From: Qipengyuania xiamenensis
GTDB lineage: Bacteria > Pseudomonadota > Alphaproteobacteria > Sphingomonadales > Sphingomonadaceae
Length of the DNA: 64,000 bases
Assembly: GCF_019711495.1 (NCBI RefSeq)
Contig: NZ_JAIGNM010000001.1
Location: 62,001 to 126,000, forward strand
Reading direction: 5' to 3'
The position numbers were made by a program, and so were the translations under genes. The notes below the pieces were generated by a model. That model was not told the origin of the DNA. It did no database searches and was given only the letters and a program-made list of their open reading frames with translations. Position 1 is the stretch's first letter; each line of letters opens with the position of its first letter. Shown here piece by piece: positions 8,506-16,562 of the stretch.

Positions 8506-9065
8506 TCAAGAAGACACTCCTCCTCGCTCTGCCCTTTGCTCTGTCTGCTTGTGGTTCGCCGCAAGAGAGCGACGAACCTGCGGCAGATGCCAACGCAGAT
8601 ACCAACGAAGTCTGGGATTCCGCGACTTTGGTGGTGGGCGAAAACGGTATGCAGAAGCGTTTCGGCGATGCCGTGGGGCACGCGAATTTCGGAGATTCGA
8701 GAGAATCTGCCGACAAACTCCTTGAGGTCGCCTTCGAGACGGCACCCGAGCAAAGCTCGAACGAGGAGTGCGGCGCTGGCCCGATGGACTTCAGTGGCGT
8801 CGGTCCGCTTCAGGTCGCGTATCAGGACGACAGGTTCGTGGGCTGGTTCCTGCGCGCATCCGACGATGTCATGACCATCGACGGTGTGCAGCCCGGTGTC
8901 ACGAAGCTGTCTGAACTTAAACAGCAATTCCAAGTTCGTGAAATCGACTCCACACTTCCCGGAGAGTTCGAATTCACGACCAGCCAGTACGGCACCATCC
9001 GGGGGTTCAGCGAGGCTGACGAGATCACCGCGCTCCAGGCGGGAATGAGCTGCTTCTTCCGTTAA
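8502..9065 (+). CDS. Hypothetical lipoprotein
   Basis: A 187-residue exported protein of unknown function. A type II signal peptide ends in the lipobox LSAC with the acylated cysteine at C17, followed by an acid- and alanine-rich linker (residues 18-40). The mature domain has two further cysteines (ECGAGPMDF and near the end MSCFFR) that could form a disulfide. It may resemble the DUF1131/YfeY group of envelope lipoproteins, but I cannot support that firmly. The ATGA overlap with asd implies coupled translation, although the two products work in different compartments. Codon use matches the neighbours. Confidence 0.75.
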   Translation: MIKKTLLLALPFALSACGSPQESDEPAADANADTNEVWDSATLVVGENGMQKRFGDAVGHANFGDSRESADKLLEVAFETAPEQSSNEECGAGPMDFSGVGPLQVAYQDDRFVGWFLRASDDVMTIDGVQPGVTKLSELKQQFQVREIDSTLPGEFEFTTSQYGTIRGFSEADEITALQAGMSCFFR

Positions 9066-9092
9066 GCCGCGTCGGATGTATAACCGCGGTCC

Positions 9093-9740
9093 ATGACCTT
9101 GACCGCAGAGCTCTATTTCAGCTTCCGCTCGCCCTACAGCTATCTGTCTGTCGGCCGTTATCGCGCCATGACGGAGGAGTATGACCTCAATATCGCGTTG
9201 AGACCGGTCTACCCGCTTGCGATACGCCAACCCGATTTCTTCGAGCGCAATCATCCCAACTGGATTGGCTACACCATGCGCGACATGATCCGCGTGGCGC
9301 AGTTCCATCAAATTCCCTTCGGCGCGCCGAAGCCCGATCCGATCATCCAGGACATGGCGACGCGCAAGATCGCGGAAGACCAGCCCTATATCCGGCGCGT
9401 CACCCGCATGGGGCAGGCGGCTGCCCGACGCGGTGCCGGCCTTGTTTTCGCGGCAGAGGCAGGCCGGATGATCTGGGGTGGGCAGGAAGACTGGCACGAG
9501 GGCGGCCATCTGGATCGCGCTCTCGAAGCGGCAGGTCTCGGTGTCGAGGAGATCATCGCCGAAGTGCAGAGCGAGGCCGAGGCGCTCGACGCGGAAATCG
9601 CGGCCAATCAGGATGCGCTGGAAAAGGCGGGGCACTGGGGCGTGCCAACGCTCGTATTCGACGGCGAGCCCTTTTTCGGGCAGGACCGCATCGAAATGGC
9701 CAAATGGCGGATGGAGCAACAGGGGCTCACGAAGCGATGA
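9093..9740 (+). CDS. 2-hydroxychromene-2-carboxylate isomerase / DsbA-like kappa-GST family protein
   Basis: A 215-residue thioredoxin-fold protein of the HCCA isomerase family, related to kappa-class glutathione transferases. The N-terminal YFSFRSPYSYL carries the Ser (S13) that activates glutathione in this family, followed by LRPVYPLAI, the cis-proline strand near GVPTLVFDGEPFFGQDR, and the typical C-terminal FFGQDRIEM. HCCA isomerase itself acts in naphthalene degradation, but no other aromatic-degradation gene is nearby, so another glutathione-dependent isomerisation is likely. The gene overlaps the next (a GFA-family protein) by 4 bp, making a possible glutathione-linked module. Confidence 0.87.
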   Translation: MTLTAELYFSFRSPYSYLSVGRYRAMTEEYDLNIALRPVYPLAIRQPDFFERNHPNWIGYTMRDMIRVAQFHQIPFGAPKPDPIIQDMATRKIAEDQPYIRRVTRMGQAAARRGAGLVFAAEAGRMIWGGQEDWHEGGHLDRALEAAGLGVEEIIAEVQSEAEALDAEIAANQDALEKAGHWGVPTLVFDGEPFFGQDRIEMAKWRMEQQGLTKR

Positions 9741-10186
9741 AAGACAGGACCACGCAGGAGGGTGGCTGCCAGTGCGGCCGCGTGCGCTATGAGGCGACCT
9801 ACGATCCCGAGAATGCCTATTTGTGCCACTGTCGCATGTGCCAGCGCGCGACCGGCGGGGTTTCGATCGCCTTCCTGAGCCTTGCCAAGGGCAACCTCAC
9901 GTGGAAGTCCGAGCCCGAATGGTACGCCAGCTCGAGCTTCGCAAAGCGCCCGTTCTGCAAGGAATGCGGCACGCCGCTGGGCTTCCAGTTCGATGAAGGC
10001 CGCAACATGGACCTCGCCATTGGCACGCTCGACGACCCTTACGGGATCGAACCGCAATGGCACTTCGGCGTCGAGCGGATGCACGAGGCCTGGCTCGACA
10101 CCACCCATCTTCCCCGCAAGCGCGCCGACGAGGATGAGACCCTTGTCGCCAAGTGGCGGGAATCCACCGGCGAGATGCCCGAATGA
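9737..10186 (+). CDS. GFA family protein (glutathione-dependent formaldehyde-activating enzyme-like, CENP-V fold)
   Basis: A 149-residue zinc protein. The family's cysteine constellation is complete: C11 and C13 in GGCQCGRVRY, C30, C32 and C35 in CHCRMCQR, and C74 and C77 in FCKECGTPLGF. In Gfa of Paracoccus these residues bind zinc and the fold promotes glutathione-formaldehyde adduct formation, but most paralogues have no proven activity. The start is the ATG overlapping the isomerase stop; earlier Met codons lie in the upstream gene. The 3' end overlaps a hydrolase gene by 4 bp. Its placement after a kappa-GST-like gene supports a glutathione-related role by inference. Confidence 0.9.
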   Translation: MKDRTTQEGGCQCGRVRYEATYDPENAYLCHCRMCQRATGGVSIAFLSLAKGNLTWKSEPEWYASSSFAKRPFCKECGTPLGFQFDEGRNMDLAIGTLDDPYGIEPQWHFGVERMHEAWLDTTHLPRKRADEDETLVAKWRESTGEMPE

Positions 10187-10938
10187 GAACCGAAATTTTC
10201 GAAAGCTTCGACGGCACGAAGCTTGCCTTGCATCGTGTGGGCGAGGGGCGTCCGCTCGTCCTGCTGCACGGCCTCTTTTCCAGCGCCGAGATGAACTGGG
10301 TGAAGTGGGGCCATGACCAGCGCATCGCGCAGGAAGGCTTCGAGGTCCTGATGCTCGACTTCCGCGTGCACGGCCAGAGCGAGGCGCCGCGCGAGCCGGA
10401 GGCCTATCCGCAGAATGTGCTGGTGCGCGATGTCGCGGCGCTGGTCGATCATCTGGCGCTCGGAGACTACGACCTCGGCGGCTTCTCGCTAGGAGCGCGG
10501 ACCTCGCTTCATGCCGTGGCGCATGGCGTATTGGAGCCTAAGAACCTCGTGATCGGCGGGATGGGCACGGCGGGCCTTGGCGAATGGGCCAAGCGTTCGG
10601 CCTATTTCAAGCGCGTTATCGACGAATTCGAGAACATCCCGCGCGGCGACCCGGCGTATTTCTCGATGCAGTTCCTGAAGTCGCAGGGTGTCGATCGCGT
10701 TGCGGCGCGCCTGCTGCTGGACACGATGCCCGACCTCGATCTCGCCAAGCTTTCCAACATTACCATGCCGACGCTGGTCGTGTGCGGCGACGAGGATCGC
10801 GACAACGGCTCGGCAGAGGAACTCGCCGCGCTGATAGCGAACTCGGACTTCGTCGAAGTGCCCGGCACGCATATGGGCAGCGTGACCAAGCCGGACCTCG
10901 GAATCGCCATTGCCGAGTGGCTGGCGGCGCACAAGTGA
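10183..10938 (+). CDS. Alpha/beta-fold hydrolase
   Basis: A 251-residue serine hydrolase. The oxyanion-hole segment LLHGLFSS (from about residue 27), the nucleophile elbow GGFSLGA with S102, a late Asp in VVCGDEDRDN and the histidine in GTHMGS make a complete catalytic triad. The overall form resembles small esterases and lactonases of the AB-hydrolase-1 group; S-formylglutathione hydrolases belong to another subgroup, so a formaldehyde pathway with the upstream GFA gene is only a loose possibility. No signal peptide is present, so it acts in the cytoplasm. ATGA and GTGA overlaps bind it to both neighbours. The substrate is unknown. Confidence 0.88.
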   Translation: MRTEIFESFDGTKLALHRVGEGRPLVLLHGLFSSAEMNWVKWGHDQRIAQEGFEVLMLDFRVHGQSEAPREPEAYPQNVLVRDVAALVDHLALGDYDLGGFSLGARTSLHAVAHGVLEPKNLVIGGMGTAGLGEWAKRSAYFKRVIDEFENIPRGDPAYFSMQFLKSQGVDRVAARLLLDTMPDLDLAKLSNITMPTLVVCGDEDRDNGSAEELAALIANSDFVEVPGTHMGSVTKPDLGIAIAEWLAAHK

Positions 10939-11453
10939 GCCTGCGCCGGGCATTCCTCTGGACCTGGGTCGGGGGCCTCGTGCTCTTCGCCATCGTCATC
11001 GCGCTCGGAATGCCGCTGGTCCTGACCGAGGTTCCGGGAGGCATTCTCGATCACCAGGCGGCTGGGACTGCGGCAGAGGTGGACCGTATCCAGTCTGCGT
11101 GGCGGGCCGCAGGGCTTTGGAACCAGGCCACGCTGGCGATGATGGGCGATCTCCTGTTTATCGGTGTCTATGGCATCGGGTGCGTCCTCGGTGGCCTTTA
11201 CTTCCGGCGGTCGGCGCAAGGATGGATGACGGTCGCGGGTAGCATCGCGCTGGCCAGCGGCGCGGTATTCCTGCTCACCGATTATGCCGAAACGATCAGC
11301 CAGATCGTGCAGTTGTGGCGCTTCGAAGGTGATGACGGGCTTGCGGGCCTCGCCGCGACGGTGCGTCCGTGGAAGATTGGCAGCTGGATTCTGGCGACTC
11401 TGACGATCATCGCCTGTCTGTTGGGCGGGTGGAAGGCGCGTCGCAGCGCTTGA
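10935..11453 (+). CDS. Hypothetical four-helix membrane protein
   Basis: A 172-residue membrane protein of unknown function, read from a GTG that overlaps the hydrolase stop (GTGA). The same frame is open far upstream, but that part lies inside the hydrolase gene and shows no family sequence. Hydrophobic segments lie near residues 9-30, 68-90, 98-118 and 148-166. An extracytoplasmic loop between the first two is rich in charged residues. No catalytic motif is visible. It closes the isomerase-GFA-hydrolase string; 67 bp separate it from the M2 peptidase gene. Confidence 0.72.
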   Translation: MSLRRAFLWTWVGGLVLFAIVIALGMPLVLTEVPGGILDHQAAGTAAEVDRIQSAWRAAGLWNQATLAMMGDLLFIGVYGIGCVLGGLYFRRSAQGWMTVAGSIALASGAVFLLTDYAETISQIVQLWRFEGDDGLAGLAATVRPWKIGSWILATLTIIACLLGGWKARRSA

Positions 11454-11520
11454 TTCCACGCCCCAGCAAGTGCAATCCGTCCGCATTGACGGACAACCCT
11501 GTACGGGAAGAGGAATCACA

Positions 11521-13383
11521 ATGAAATTTGCCCCAGTCGCACTGTCTGCGCTCGCCATCTCGCTTGCCGCATGCTCGCCTGCCAATTCGCAGACCGTAGC
11601 CAGCACTCCTGTTGCTCCTGCTGCAGCGGAAGATCCCTATCCGATGACGCCGCAGGGTGCCGCCGACTGGGTCGCGATGGTCGAGAAGGACCTGTTCGAT
11701 TTCTCGGTCGAATACGGCCGCGTGCTGTGGCTGAATTCCACTTACATCGTCCACGACAGCAACATGCTGGCTGCGAAATACGGCGCGGTTTCGACCGAGA
11801 AGTCGGTCGCCTATGCCAACAAGGCTGCCGAATACGCCCGCGTCGACGGGCTCGATCCCGAAGTCGCTCGCAAGCTCGACATGCTGCGCAACGGCATCGT
11901 GATGCCCGCTCCCGTCCGCGATGGCGCAGCGGCAGAGCTTGCACGCATCTCGACCGAGCTTGGCTCGCAGTACGGGCAGGGTCGCGGCACGCTGAACGGC
12001 GAGGAAATCAACGGCTCGGATATCGAGGCCGCGATGGGCGACCTCGACCTCACGCCTGCGCAGAAAGCGGAAATGTGGGAGAGCTGGCACAACAATGTCG
12101 GCGCCCCGATGCGCACCGATTACCAGCGCATGATCTCGATCGCCAACGAAGGCGCGCAGGAGCTCGGCTTCGATGACCTCGGTGCGATGTGGCGTTCGAA
12201 TTACGACATGGACCCCGACCAGTTCGCCGCCGAGACCGAGCGCATGTGGCAGGAAGTGAAGCCGCTCTACATGGCGCTGCACACCTATGTCCGCGGCAAG
12301 CTCAACGAGAAGTACGGCGACGAAGTGCAGCCGGCGACCGGCCCGATCCGTGCCGACTTGCTCGGCAATATGTGGGCGCAGGAATGGGGCAATATCTATC
12401 CGCTCGTCGCGCCCGAAGGGGCTGGCGACATCGGCTATGACCTCACCGAGCTGATCGAGCAGAAGGGCTACGACGAAAAGCAGATGGTTCGCGTGGGCGA
12501 AGACTTCTTCTCCTCGCTGGGCTTTGCACCGCTGCCCGACACCTTCTGGGACCGCAGCCAGTTCACCAAGCCCGCCGATCGCGAAGTGGTCTGCCACGCC
12601 AGTGCATGGGACGTGGACAATGTCGACGACCTGCGCATCAAGATGTGCATCAAGCGCAACGCGGATGACTTCATCACCATCCACCACGAGCTCGGCCACA
12701 ACTACTACCAGCGCGCCTACAACCAGCAGGACTACCTGCATTTGAACGGCGCGAACGACGGTTTCCACGAAGCCATCGGCGACATGATCGCGCTGTCGAT
12801 CACGCCCGAATACCTCGTCCAGATCGACATGCTCGACGAGAGCGACGTGCCGAGCGCGGACAAGGACATCGGCCTGCTGCTGCGCCAGGCGATGGACAAG
12901 ATCGCCTTCCTGCCCTTCGGCCTGATGGTCGACCGTTATCGCTGGGGCCTGTTCGACGGCTCGATCCCGGCTGACGGTCTCAATCAGGGCTGGAACGACC
13001 TGCGCCTCGAATACCAGGGCATCACCCCGCCGGTGGCCCGTGATGAGAGCCAGTTCGATGCTGGCGCGAAGTATCACATCCCGGGCAACGTGCCGTACAC
13101 GCGCTACTTCCTTGCGCGGATCCTGCAGTTCCAGTTCTACAAGGCCGCCTGCGACCAGGCGGGCTGGGAAGGGCCGCTGCACCGCTGCTCGTTCTATGGC
13201 AATGAGGAAGTCGGCAAGAACCTCAATGCCATGCTCGAAATGGGCGCCAGCAAGCCGTGGCCCGACGCGCTCGAAGCCTTCACCGGCGAGCGCCAGATGA
13301 GTGGCAAGGCGATGGCCGAGTACTTCGCGCCGCTGAAGGAATGGCTCGACGAACAGAACGAAGGCATGGAGCAGGGCTGGTGA
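11521..13383 (+). CDS. M2 family metallopeptidase (angiotensin-converting-enzyme-like peptidyl-dipeptidase), lipoprotein
   Basis: A 620-residue zinc peptidase of the ACE family, which removes C-terminal dipeptides from oligopeptides. The start behind AGAGGAATCAC gives a type II signal peptide with lipobox LAAC (C18), so the enzyme is anchored on the periplasmic side of a membrane. The zinc site is HHELGHNYYQ with H389, E390 and H393; the third ligand is the glutamate in FHEAIGDM about 24 residues later. C-terminal YHIPGNVPYTRYFLA and FQFYKAAC match substrate- and chloride-site segments of ACE. It is the first gene of an overlapping operon with a beta-propeller lipoprotein, a RimB-like protein and RimK. 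Length is typical of single-domain bacterial ACE homologues. Confidence 0.94.
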   Translation: MKFAPVALSALAISLAACSPANSQTVASTPVAPAAAEDPYPMTPQGAADWVAMVEKDLFDFSVEYGRVLWLNSTYIVHDSNMLAAKYGAVSTEKSVAYANKAAEYARVDGLDPEVARKLDMLRNGIVMPAPVRDGAAAELARISTELGSQYGQGRGTLNGEEINGSDIEAAMGDLDLTPAQKAEMWESWHNNVGAPMRTDYQRMISIANEGAQELGFDDLGAMWRSNYDMDPDQFAAETERMWQEVKPLYMALHTYVRGKLNEKYGDEVQPATGPIRADLLGNMWAQEWGNIYPLVAPEGAGDIGYDLTELIEQKGYDEKQMVRVGEDFFSSLGFAPLPDTFWDRSQFTKPADREVVCHASAWDVDNVDDLRIKMCIKRNADDFITIHHELGHNYYQRAYNQQDYLHLNGANDGFHEAIGDMIALSITPEYLVQIDMLDESDVPSADKDIGLLLRQAMDKIAFLPFGLMVDRYRWGLFDGSIPADGLNQGWNDLRLEYQGITPPVARDESQFDAGAKYHIPGNVPYTRYFLARILQFQFYKAACDQAGWEGPLHRCSFYGNEEVGKNLNAMLEMGASKPWPDALEAFTGERQMSGKAMAEYFAPLKEWLDEQNEGMEQGW

Positions 13384-14390
13384 TGCCATTGCGCGCAGGC
13401 TGGCTGGCGCTACCGCTGCTGGCGGCCTGCGCACCCGTGTCCGAGGACACATCTGTGCAGCCGACACCGGACAAGGTGTCGGGTGCGCTCTTCGTGGCGG
13501 GCAAGTTCGGCAACACGCTCGCCAAGGTCGACCTGTCGACCGGCGAGGAAGTGCTGCGGGTGGACAGTTGCGCCAATCCGCACGAGCTGGCGACCTCGCC
13601 CGATGACAAGCATGTCGCGCTGGCCTGTTATGGCGGGACCAGCGTCGACATTTTCCGCACCGACACGCTGGCGAAGATCAAGAGCATCGAGCTGGGCGAG
13701 AATGCGCGCCCGCATGGCATCGTCTGGCATCCGAACGGTAACCTCTATTCCACCGCGGAAGGCCGCCAGTCGGTCTTCGTGATCCGCGATCCCCTCGGCG
13801 AGACCGAGACCTTCGAATATTCGACCGGCAAGCGCGGTAGCCACATGATCGCCGTCTCGCCCGATACGCAGCATGCCTGGACGACCGACCTTGGCGACAA
13901 GACAGTCACGCGGATCGATCTCGTGACCCGCCGCGCACCGCTGTCGGCGACGATCGGCGAGGAGCCGGAGGGCATCGCCCTGACGCCCGACGGAGAGACC
14001 CTGTGGGTTTCGGCACGCGGGTCGGACATGGCCTATGCGCTCGACCCGCAGAGCCTGAAACGCATCAAGGACGTGCCCGTCGGCGATTTCCCGCTGCGGA
14101 TCGTGCTCCGCCCGCAGGGCGACTACGCGGTGACCTCAGACCTCGCCGATGGCGGCCTTTCGGTGATCGACACGGCGACGGGCGCCAAGGTCCGCTCGAT
14201 CGCGGTTTCGAGCCGCGATGAAGCGGAGGCCAAGACGCAGGTCACGATCCTGTTCTCGCCCGATGGCGAGCGCATCTATGTCGCCGAAACCATGGCCAAC
14301 ACCATCGCCGAAGTCGATTTCGAGACCGGTGAAGTGCTGCGCCGCCTGCCGGGCGAGGGCGGGGGCGACGGGATCGCGATCATCGAATGA
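13383..14390 (+). CDS. YVTN-type beta-propeller lipoprotein
   Basis: A 335-residue exported protein with lipobox LLAAC (C16) and repeated blades of the YVTN/YncE class: GALFVAGKFGNTLAKVDLSTG, ELATSPDDKHVALAC, GIVWHPNGN, MIAVSPDTQ, GIALTPDGETLWVSARG, RIVLRPQGDYAV, and VTILFSPDGERIYVAETMANT. The blades number about seven, making a closed propeller that probably binds a partner in the periplasm; no enzyme activity can be assigned. Its start overlaps the peptidase stop by one base (TGATG) and its end overlaps the RimB-like gene by four, so the four genes should be cotranscribed. Confidence 0.88.
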   Translation: MPLRAGWLALPLLAACAPVSEDTSVQPTPDKVSGALFVAGKFGNTLAKVDLSTGEEVLRVDSCANPHELATSPDDKHVALACYGGTSVDIFRTDTLAKIKSIELGENARPHGIVWHPNGNLYSTAEGRQSVFVIRDPLGETETFEYSTGKRGSHMIAVSPDTQHAWTTDLGDKTVTRIDLVTRRAPLSATIGEEPEGIALTPDGETLWVSARGSDMAYALDPQSLKRIKDVPVGDFPLRIVLRPQGDYAVTSDLADGGLSVIDTATGAKVRSIAVSSRDEAEAKTQVTILFSPDGERIYVAETMANTIAEVDFETGEVLRRLPGEGGGDGIAIIE

Positions 14391-14851
14391 GCAAGGAACC
14401 GAAAGTCCTGCCCGCCGTCGGCTGGCGCGAACTCGTGCACCTGCCGGAACTCGGCCTGCACGCCATCCCCGCAAAGATCGACACCGGTGCGCGCACCTCG
14501 TCGCTGCATGGCGAGGTAATCGAGGAATTCGAGCGCGACGGGCAGAAATACGTCCGTTTCGCGGTCGATTTCGAACAGCAGCATGTCCGCCAGGTGTGCG
14601 AGGCCGTGCATGTCGACGTGCGCGGTATCACCAGTTCGAATGGCGAGACGCAGTACCGCTATGTCATCAAGACGCCGCTCAAGATCGGCGACGTCGAATT
14701 TCGCGCCGAGATCAGCCTCGCGAACCGCCGCGATATGAAATTTCCCATGCTGATCGGCCGCTCATCGCTGCGTCGCCGGTTTGTCGTGGATTCGGGATAT
14801 TCCTGGCTGCAAACGCCGGAAATGAAGGTCAAGAAAGGCCATAAACCATGA
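14387..14851 (+). CDS. RimB-like retropepsin-fold protein (Zn_protease / DUF785 family)
   Basis: A 154-residue cytoplasmic protein of the family long labelled 'ATP-dependent zinc protease' and later recognised as having a retropepsin-like fold. The catalytic aspartate signature [11 protein letters not shown] has its Asp at residue 32, followed by beta-rich sequence and the [13 protein letters not shown] segment near the C-terminus. In Pseudomonas the homologue RimB, encoded beside rimK, processes poly-glutamate tails added to ribosomal protein S6 by RimK. The same pairing, with a 4-bp overlap into rimK, supports the same role here. It also overlaps the propeller lipoprotein gene, an unusual upstream neighbour. 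Confidence 0.9.
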   Translation: MSKEPKVLPAVGWRELVHLPELGLHAIPAKIDTGARTSSLHGEVIEEFERDGQKYVRFAVDFEQQHVRQVCEAVHVDVRGITSSNGETQYRYVIKTPLKIGDVEFRAEISLANRRDMKFPMLIGRSSLRRRFVVDSGYSWLQTPEMKVKKGHKP

Positions 14852-15753
14852 AAATCGCCATGCTTGCCCGCAACCCTAATCTCTATTCGCACAAGCGTCT
14901 GGTAGAGGCTGCGGAAGAGCGCGGGCATACGCTCGATATCCTCAACACCACGCGTTGCACCGTGCACATCGCGAGCCACCGGCCCGAAGTCTATTACAAT
15001 GGCGAGCCCTGCGTCGGTTATGACGCGGTAATTCCGCGTATCGGTGCTTCGATTACCAATTACGGCCTCGCCATCCTGCGCCAGTTCGAGATGCGCGGCT
15101 GCTGGCCCTTGAACGAGAGCGTCGCCATCGGGCGCAGCCGCGACAAGTTGCGCAGCATGCAGATCCTCGCCAAGCATGGTCTCGGCCTGCCGCTGACGGC
15201 CTATGCCAACGATCCCAAGCAGGCCGAAGAGATCATCAAGGCGGTCAAGGGGCCGCCGGTGGTCATCAAGCTGCTCGAGGGCACGCAGGGCATCGGCGTC
15301 GTGCTTGCCGAGACCATGTCTTCGGCAAAGTCGGTGATCGAGGCCTTCCGCGGCGCCAATGTGAACATCCTCGTGCAGGAATTCATCAAGGAAGCGGGCG
15401 GCACCGACATCCGCGCCCTCGTCGTCGGCGGCAAGGTCGTCGCGGCGATGAAGCGGACCGGCGCGGCAGATGATTTTCGCAGCAACCTCCACCGCGGCGG
15501 CAGCGCGCAGCTGATCAAGATTACGCCGGAGGAACGCTCCACTGCGGTTCGAGCTGCCAAGCACATGGGCCTGAACGTATGCGGCGTCGACATGTTGCGC
15601 AGCAATCACGGCCCGGTCATCATGGAGGTGAACTCATCGCCCGGCCTTGAGGGAATCGAGAAAGCGACCGGCAAGGACATCGCCGGAATGATCATCGATT
15701 ACATGGCCTCCAATGCGAAGGTCGGAAAGACGAAGACGAAGGGGAAGGGGTAA
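14848..15753 (+). CDS. rimK: RimK-type ATP-grasp ligase (ribosomal protein S6 glutamate ligase)
   Basis: A 301-residue ATP-grasp enzyme that in other bacteria adds glutamate residues to the C-terminus of ribosomal protein S6, and in vitro makes poly-alpha-glutamate. The RimK N-terminal domain begins [18 protein letters not shown]. The ATP-grasp core shows [56 protein letters not shown], and the metal site [15 protein letters not shown]. The length matches E. coli RimK (300). It is the last gene of a four-gene operon and converges on an SDR gene 8 bp away. Ribosomal S6 (rpsF) is encoded about 3.5 kb downstream, but its C-terminus lacks the usual Glu-Glu. Confidence 0.94.
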   Translation: MKIAMLARNPNLYSHKRLVEAAEERGHTLDILNTTRCTVHIASHRPEVYYNGEPCVGYDAVIPRIGASITNYGLAILRQFEMRGCWPLNESVAIGRSRDKLRSMQILAKHGLGLPLTAYANDPKQAEEIIKAVKGPPVVIKLLEGTQGIGVVLAETMSSAKSVIEAFRGANVNILVQEFIKEAGGTDIRALVVGGKVVAAMKRTGAADDFRSNLHRGGSAQLIKITPEERSTAVRAAKHMGLNVCGVDMLRSNHGPVIMEVNSSPGLEGIEKATGKDIAGMIIDYMASNAKVGKTKTKGKG

Positions 15754-15761
15754 TCCCTTCC
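15743..15761. terminator. Possible bidirectional hairpin between convergent rimK and SDR genes
   Basis: GGAAGGG and CCCTTCC form a 7-bp stem around a short loop that contains the rimK stop codon; the SDR stop codon follows at once. There is no clear U-run on either strand, so it may be a weak or rho-assisted terminator. Support is limited to the stem and its position. Confidence 0.35.
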
Positions 15762-16535
15762 TCAAGCATTCCGCGCCATCAGCCCGCCATCGACCGGGAT
15801 TACAGCACCCGTAATGTAGCTCGCCGCCGGTAGCACCAGCGAGAGCGCAACCTGCGCCACTTCCTCAGGCTCGCCATAACGCCTCAGGGCTGTGCGACGC
15901 TTGGCGAAGATAGTCTTGTGCTCCTCGGGCACGGCATCGGTCATCGCGGTGCGGATCGGGCCGGGGCAGATGCAGTTCACCGTGATGCCCTCGGGCCCGA
16001 GATCCACAGCGAGACCGCGCGTAAGGCCGGTAACACCGGTTTTTGCCGCGACATAGGGCGTATCGCCGGGGGTCGCGCCGAGGCCTTCGGTAGAGGCGAA
16101 GTTGAGGATGCGGGGCGCATCGCTCTGGCGCAGGTGAGGGAGGGCAGCGCGCACCATACGCTGGTGCGAGGTCAGCATCACGGCGAGCGCACGGTGCCAG
16201 ATTACCTCGTATTCCTCGTCCGCATCGAGCGCGCAGAACGCCGAGATGCCAGCATTGTTCACGAGGATATCGACGCCGCCGAAATCCTCTGCGATCCGCC
16301 CGACGACCGCTTGGATCGCATCCTTGTCCGACACATCGAGCGCATAGGCGCGGGCATCACCGCCGCACTCCTCCGCAACCGCCTCGTAGGCAGCAAGGTC
16401 GAGATCGGTGACCGCCACCTTTGCCCCCTCAGAGGCAAAAAGCCGCGCCATCGCGCGTCCCATTCCGCTCGCGGCCCCGGTAATGATGGCGACGCGGCCC
16501 TCGATCGAACGCGAGCGGTTGGGTAATTCGGCCAT
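15762..16535 (-). CDS. SDR family oxidoreductase
   Basis: A 257-residue classical short-chain dehydrogenase/reductase. The NAD(P)-binding motif TGAASGMGRAMA lies near residue 20, NNAGIS near 90, and the catalytic Ser-Tyr-Lys set in FASTEGLGATPGDTPYVAAK. The C-terminus ends in YITGAVIPVDGGLMARN, the usual substrate-loop end. The Asp at the end of the second strand (VTDLDL) favours NAD over NADP. The start has a GGGAGAG site. It follows the AMP nucleosidase gene by 27 bp on the same strand, so the two may be cotranscribed, but no shared pathway is apparent. The substrate cannot be told. Confidence 0.9.
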   Translation of the reverse strand: MAELPNRSRSIEGRVAIITGAASGMGRAMARLFASEGAKVAVTDLDLAAYEAVAEECGGDARAYALDVSDKDAIQAVVGRIAEDFGGVDILVNNAGISAFCALDADEEYEVIWHRALAVMLTSHQRMVRAALPHLRQSDAPRILNFASTEGLGATPGDTPYVAAKTGVTGLTRGLAVDLGPEGITVNCICPGPIRTAMTDAVPEEHKTIFAKRRTALRRYGEPEEVAQVALSLVLPAASYITGAVIPVDGGLMARNA

Positions 16536-16562
16536 GGTTCTCTCCCTTGTGGGAGAAAGTTC

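Noticed and set aside
11407-13467. A 686-codon open frame opposite the M2 peptidase gene
   Set aside because: Same artefact: the sense strand encodes a full zinc peptidase with all catalytic residues, and the antisense product has no recognisable motif.
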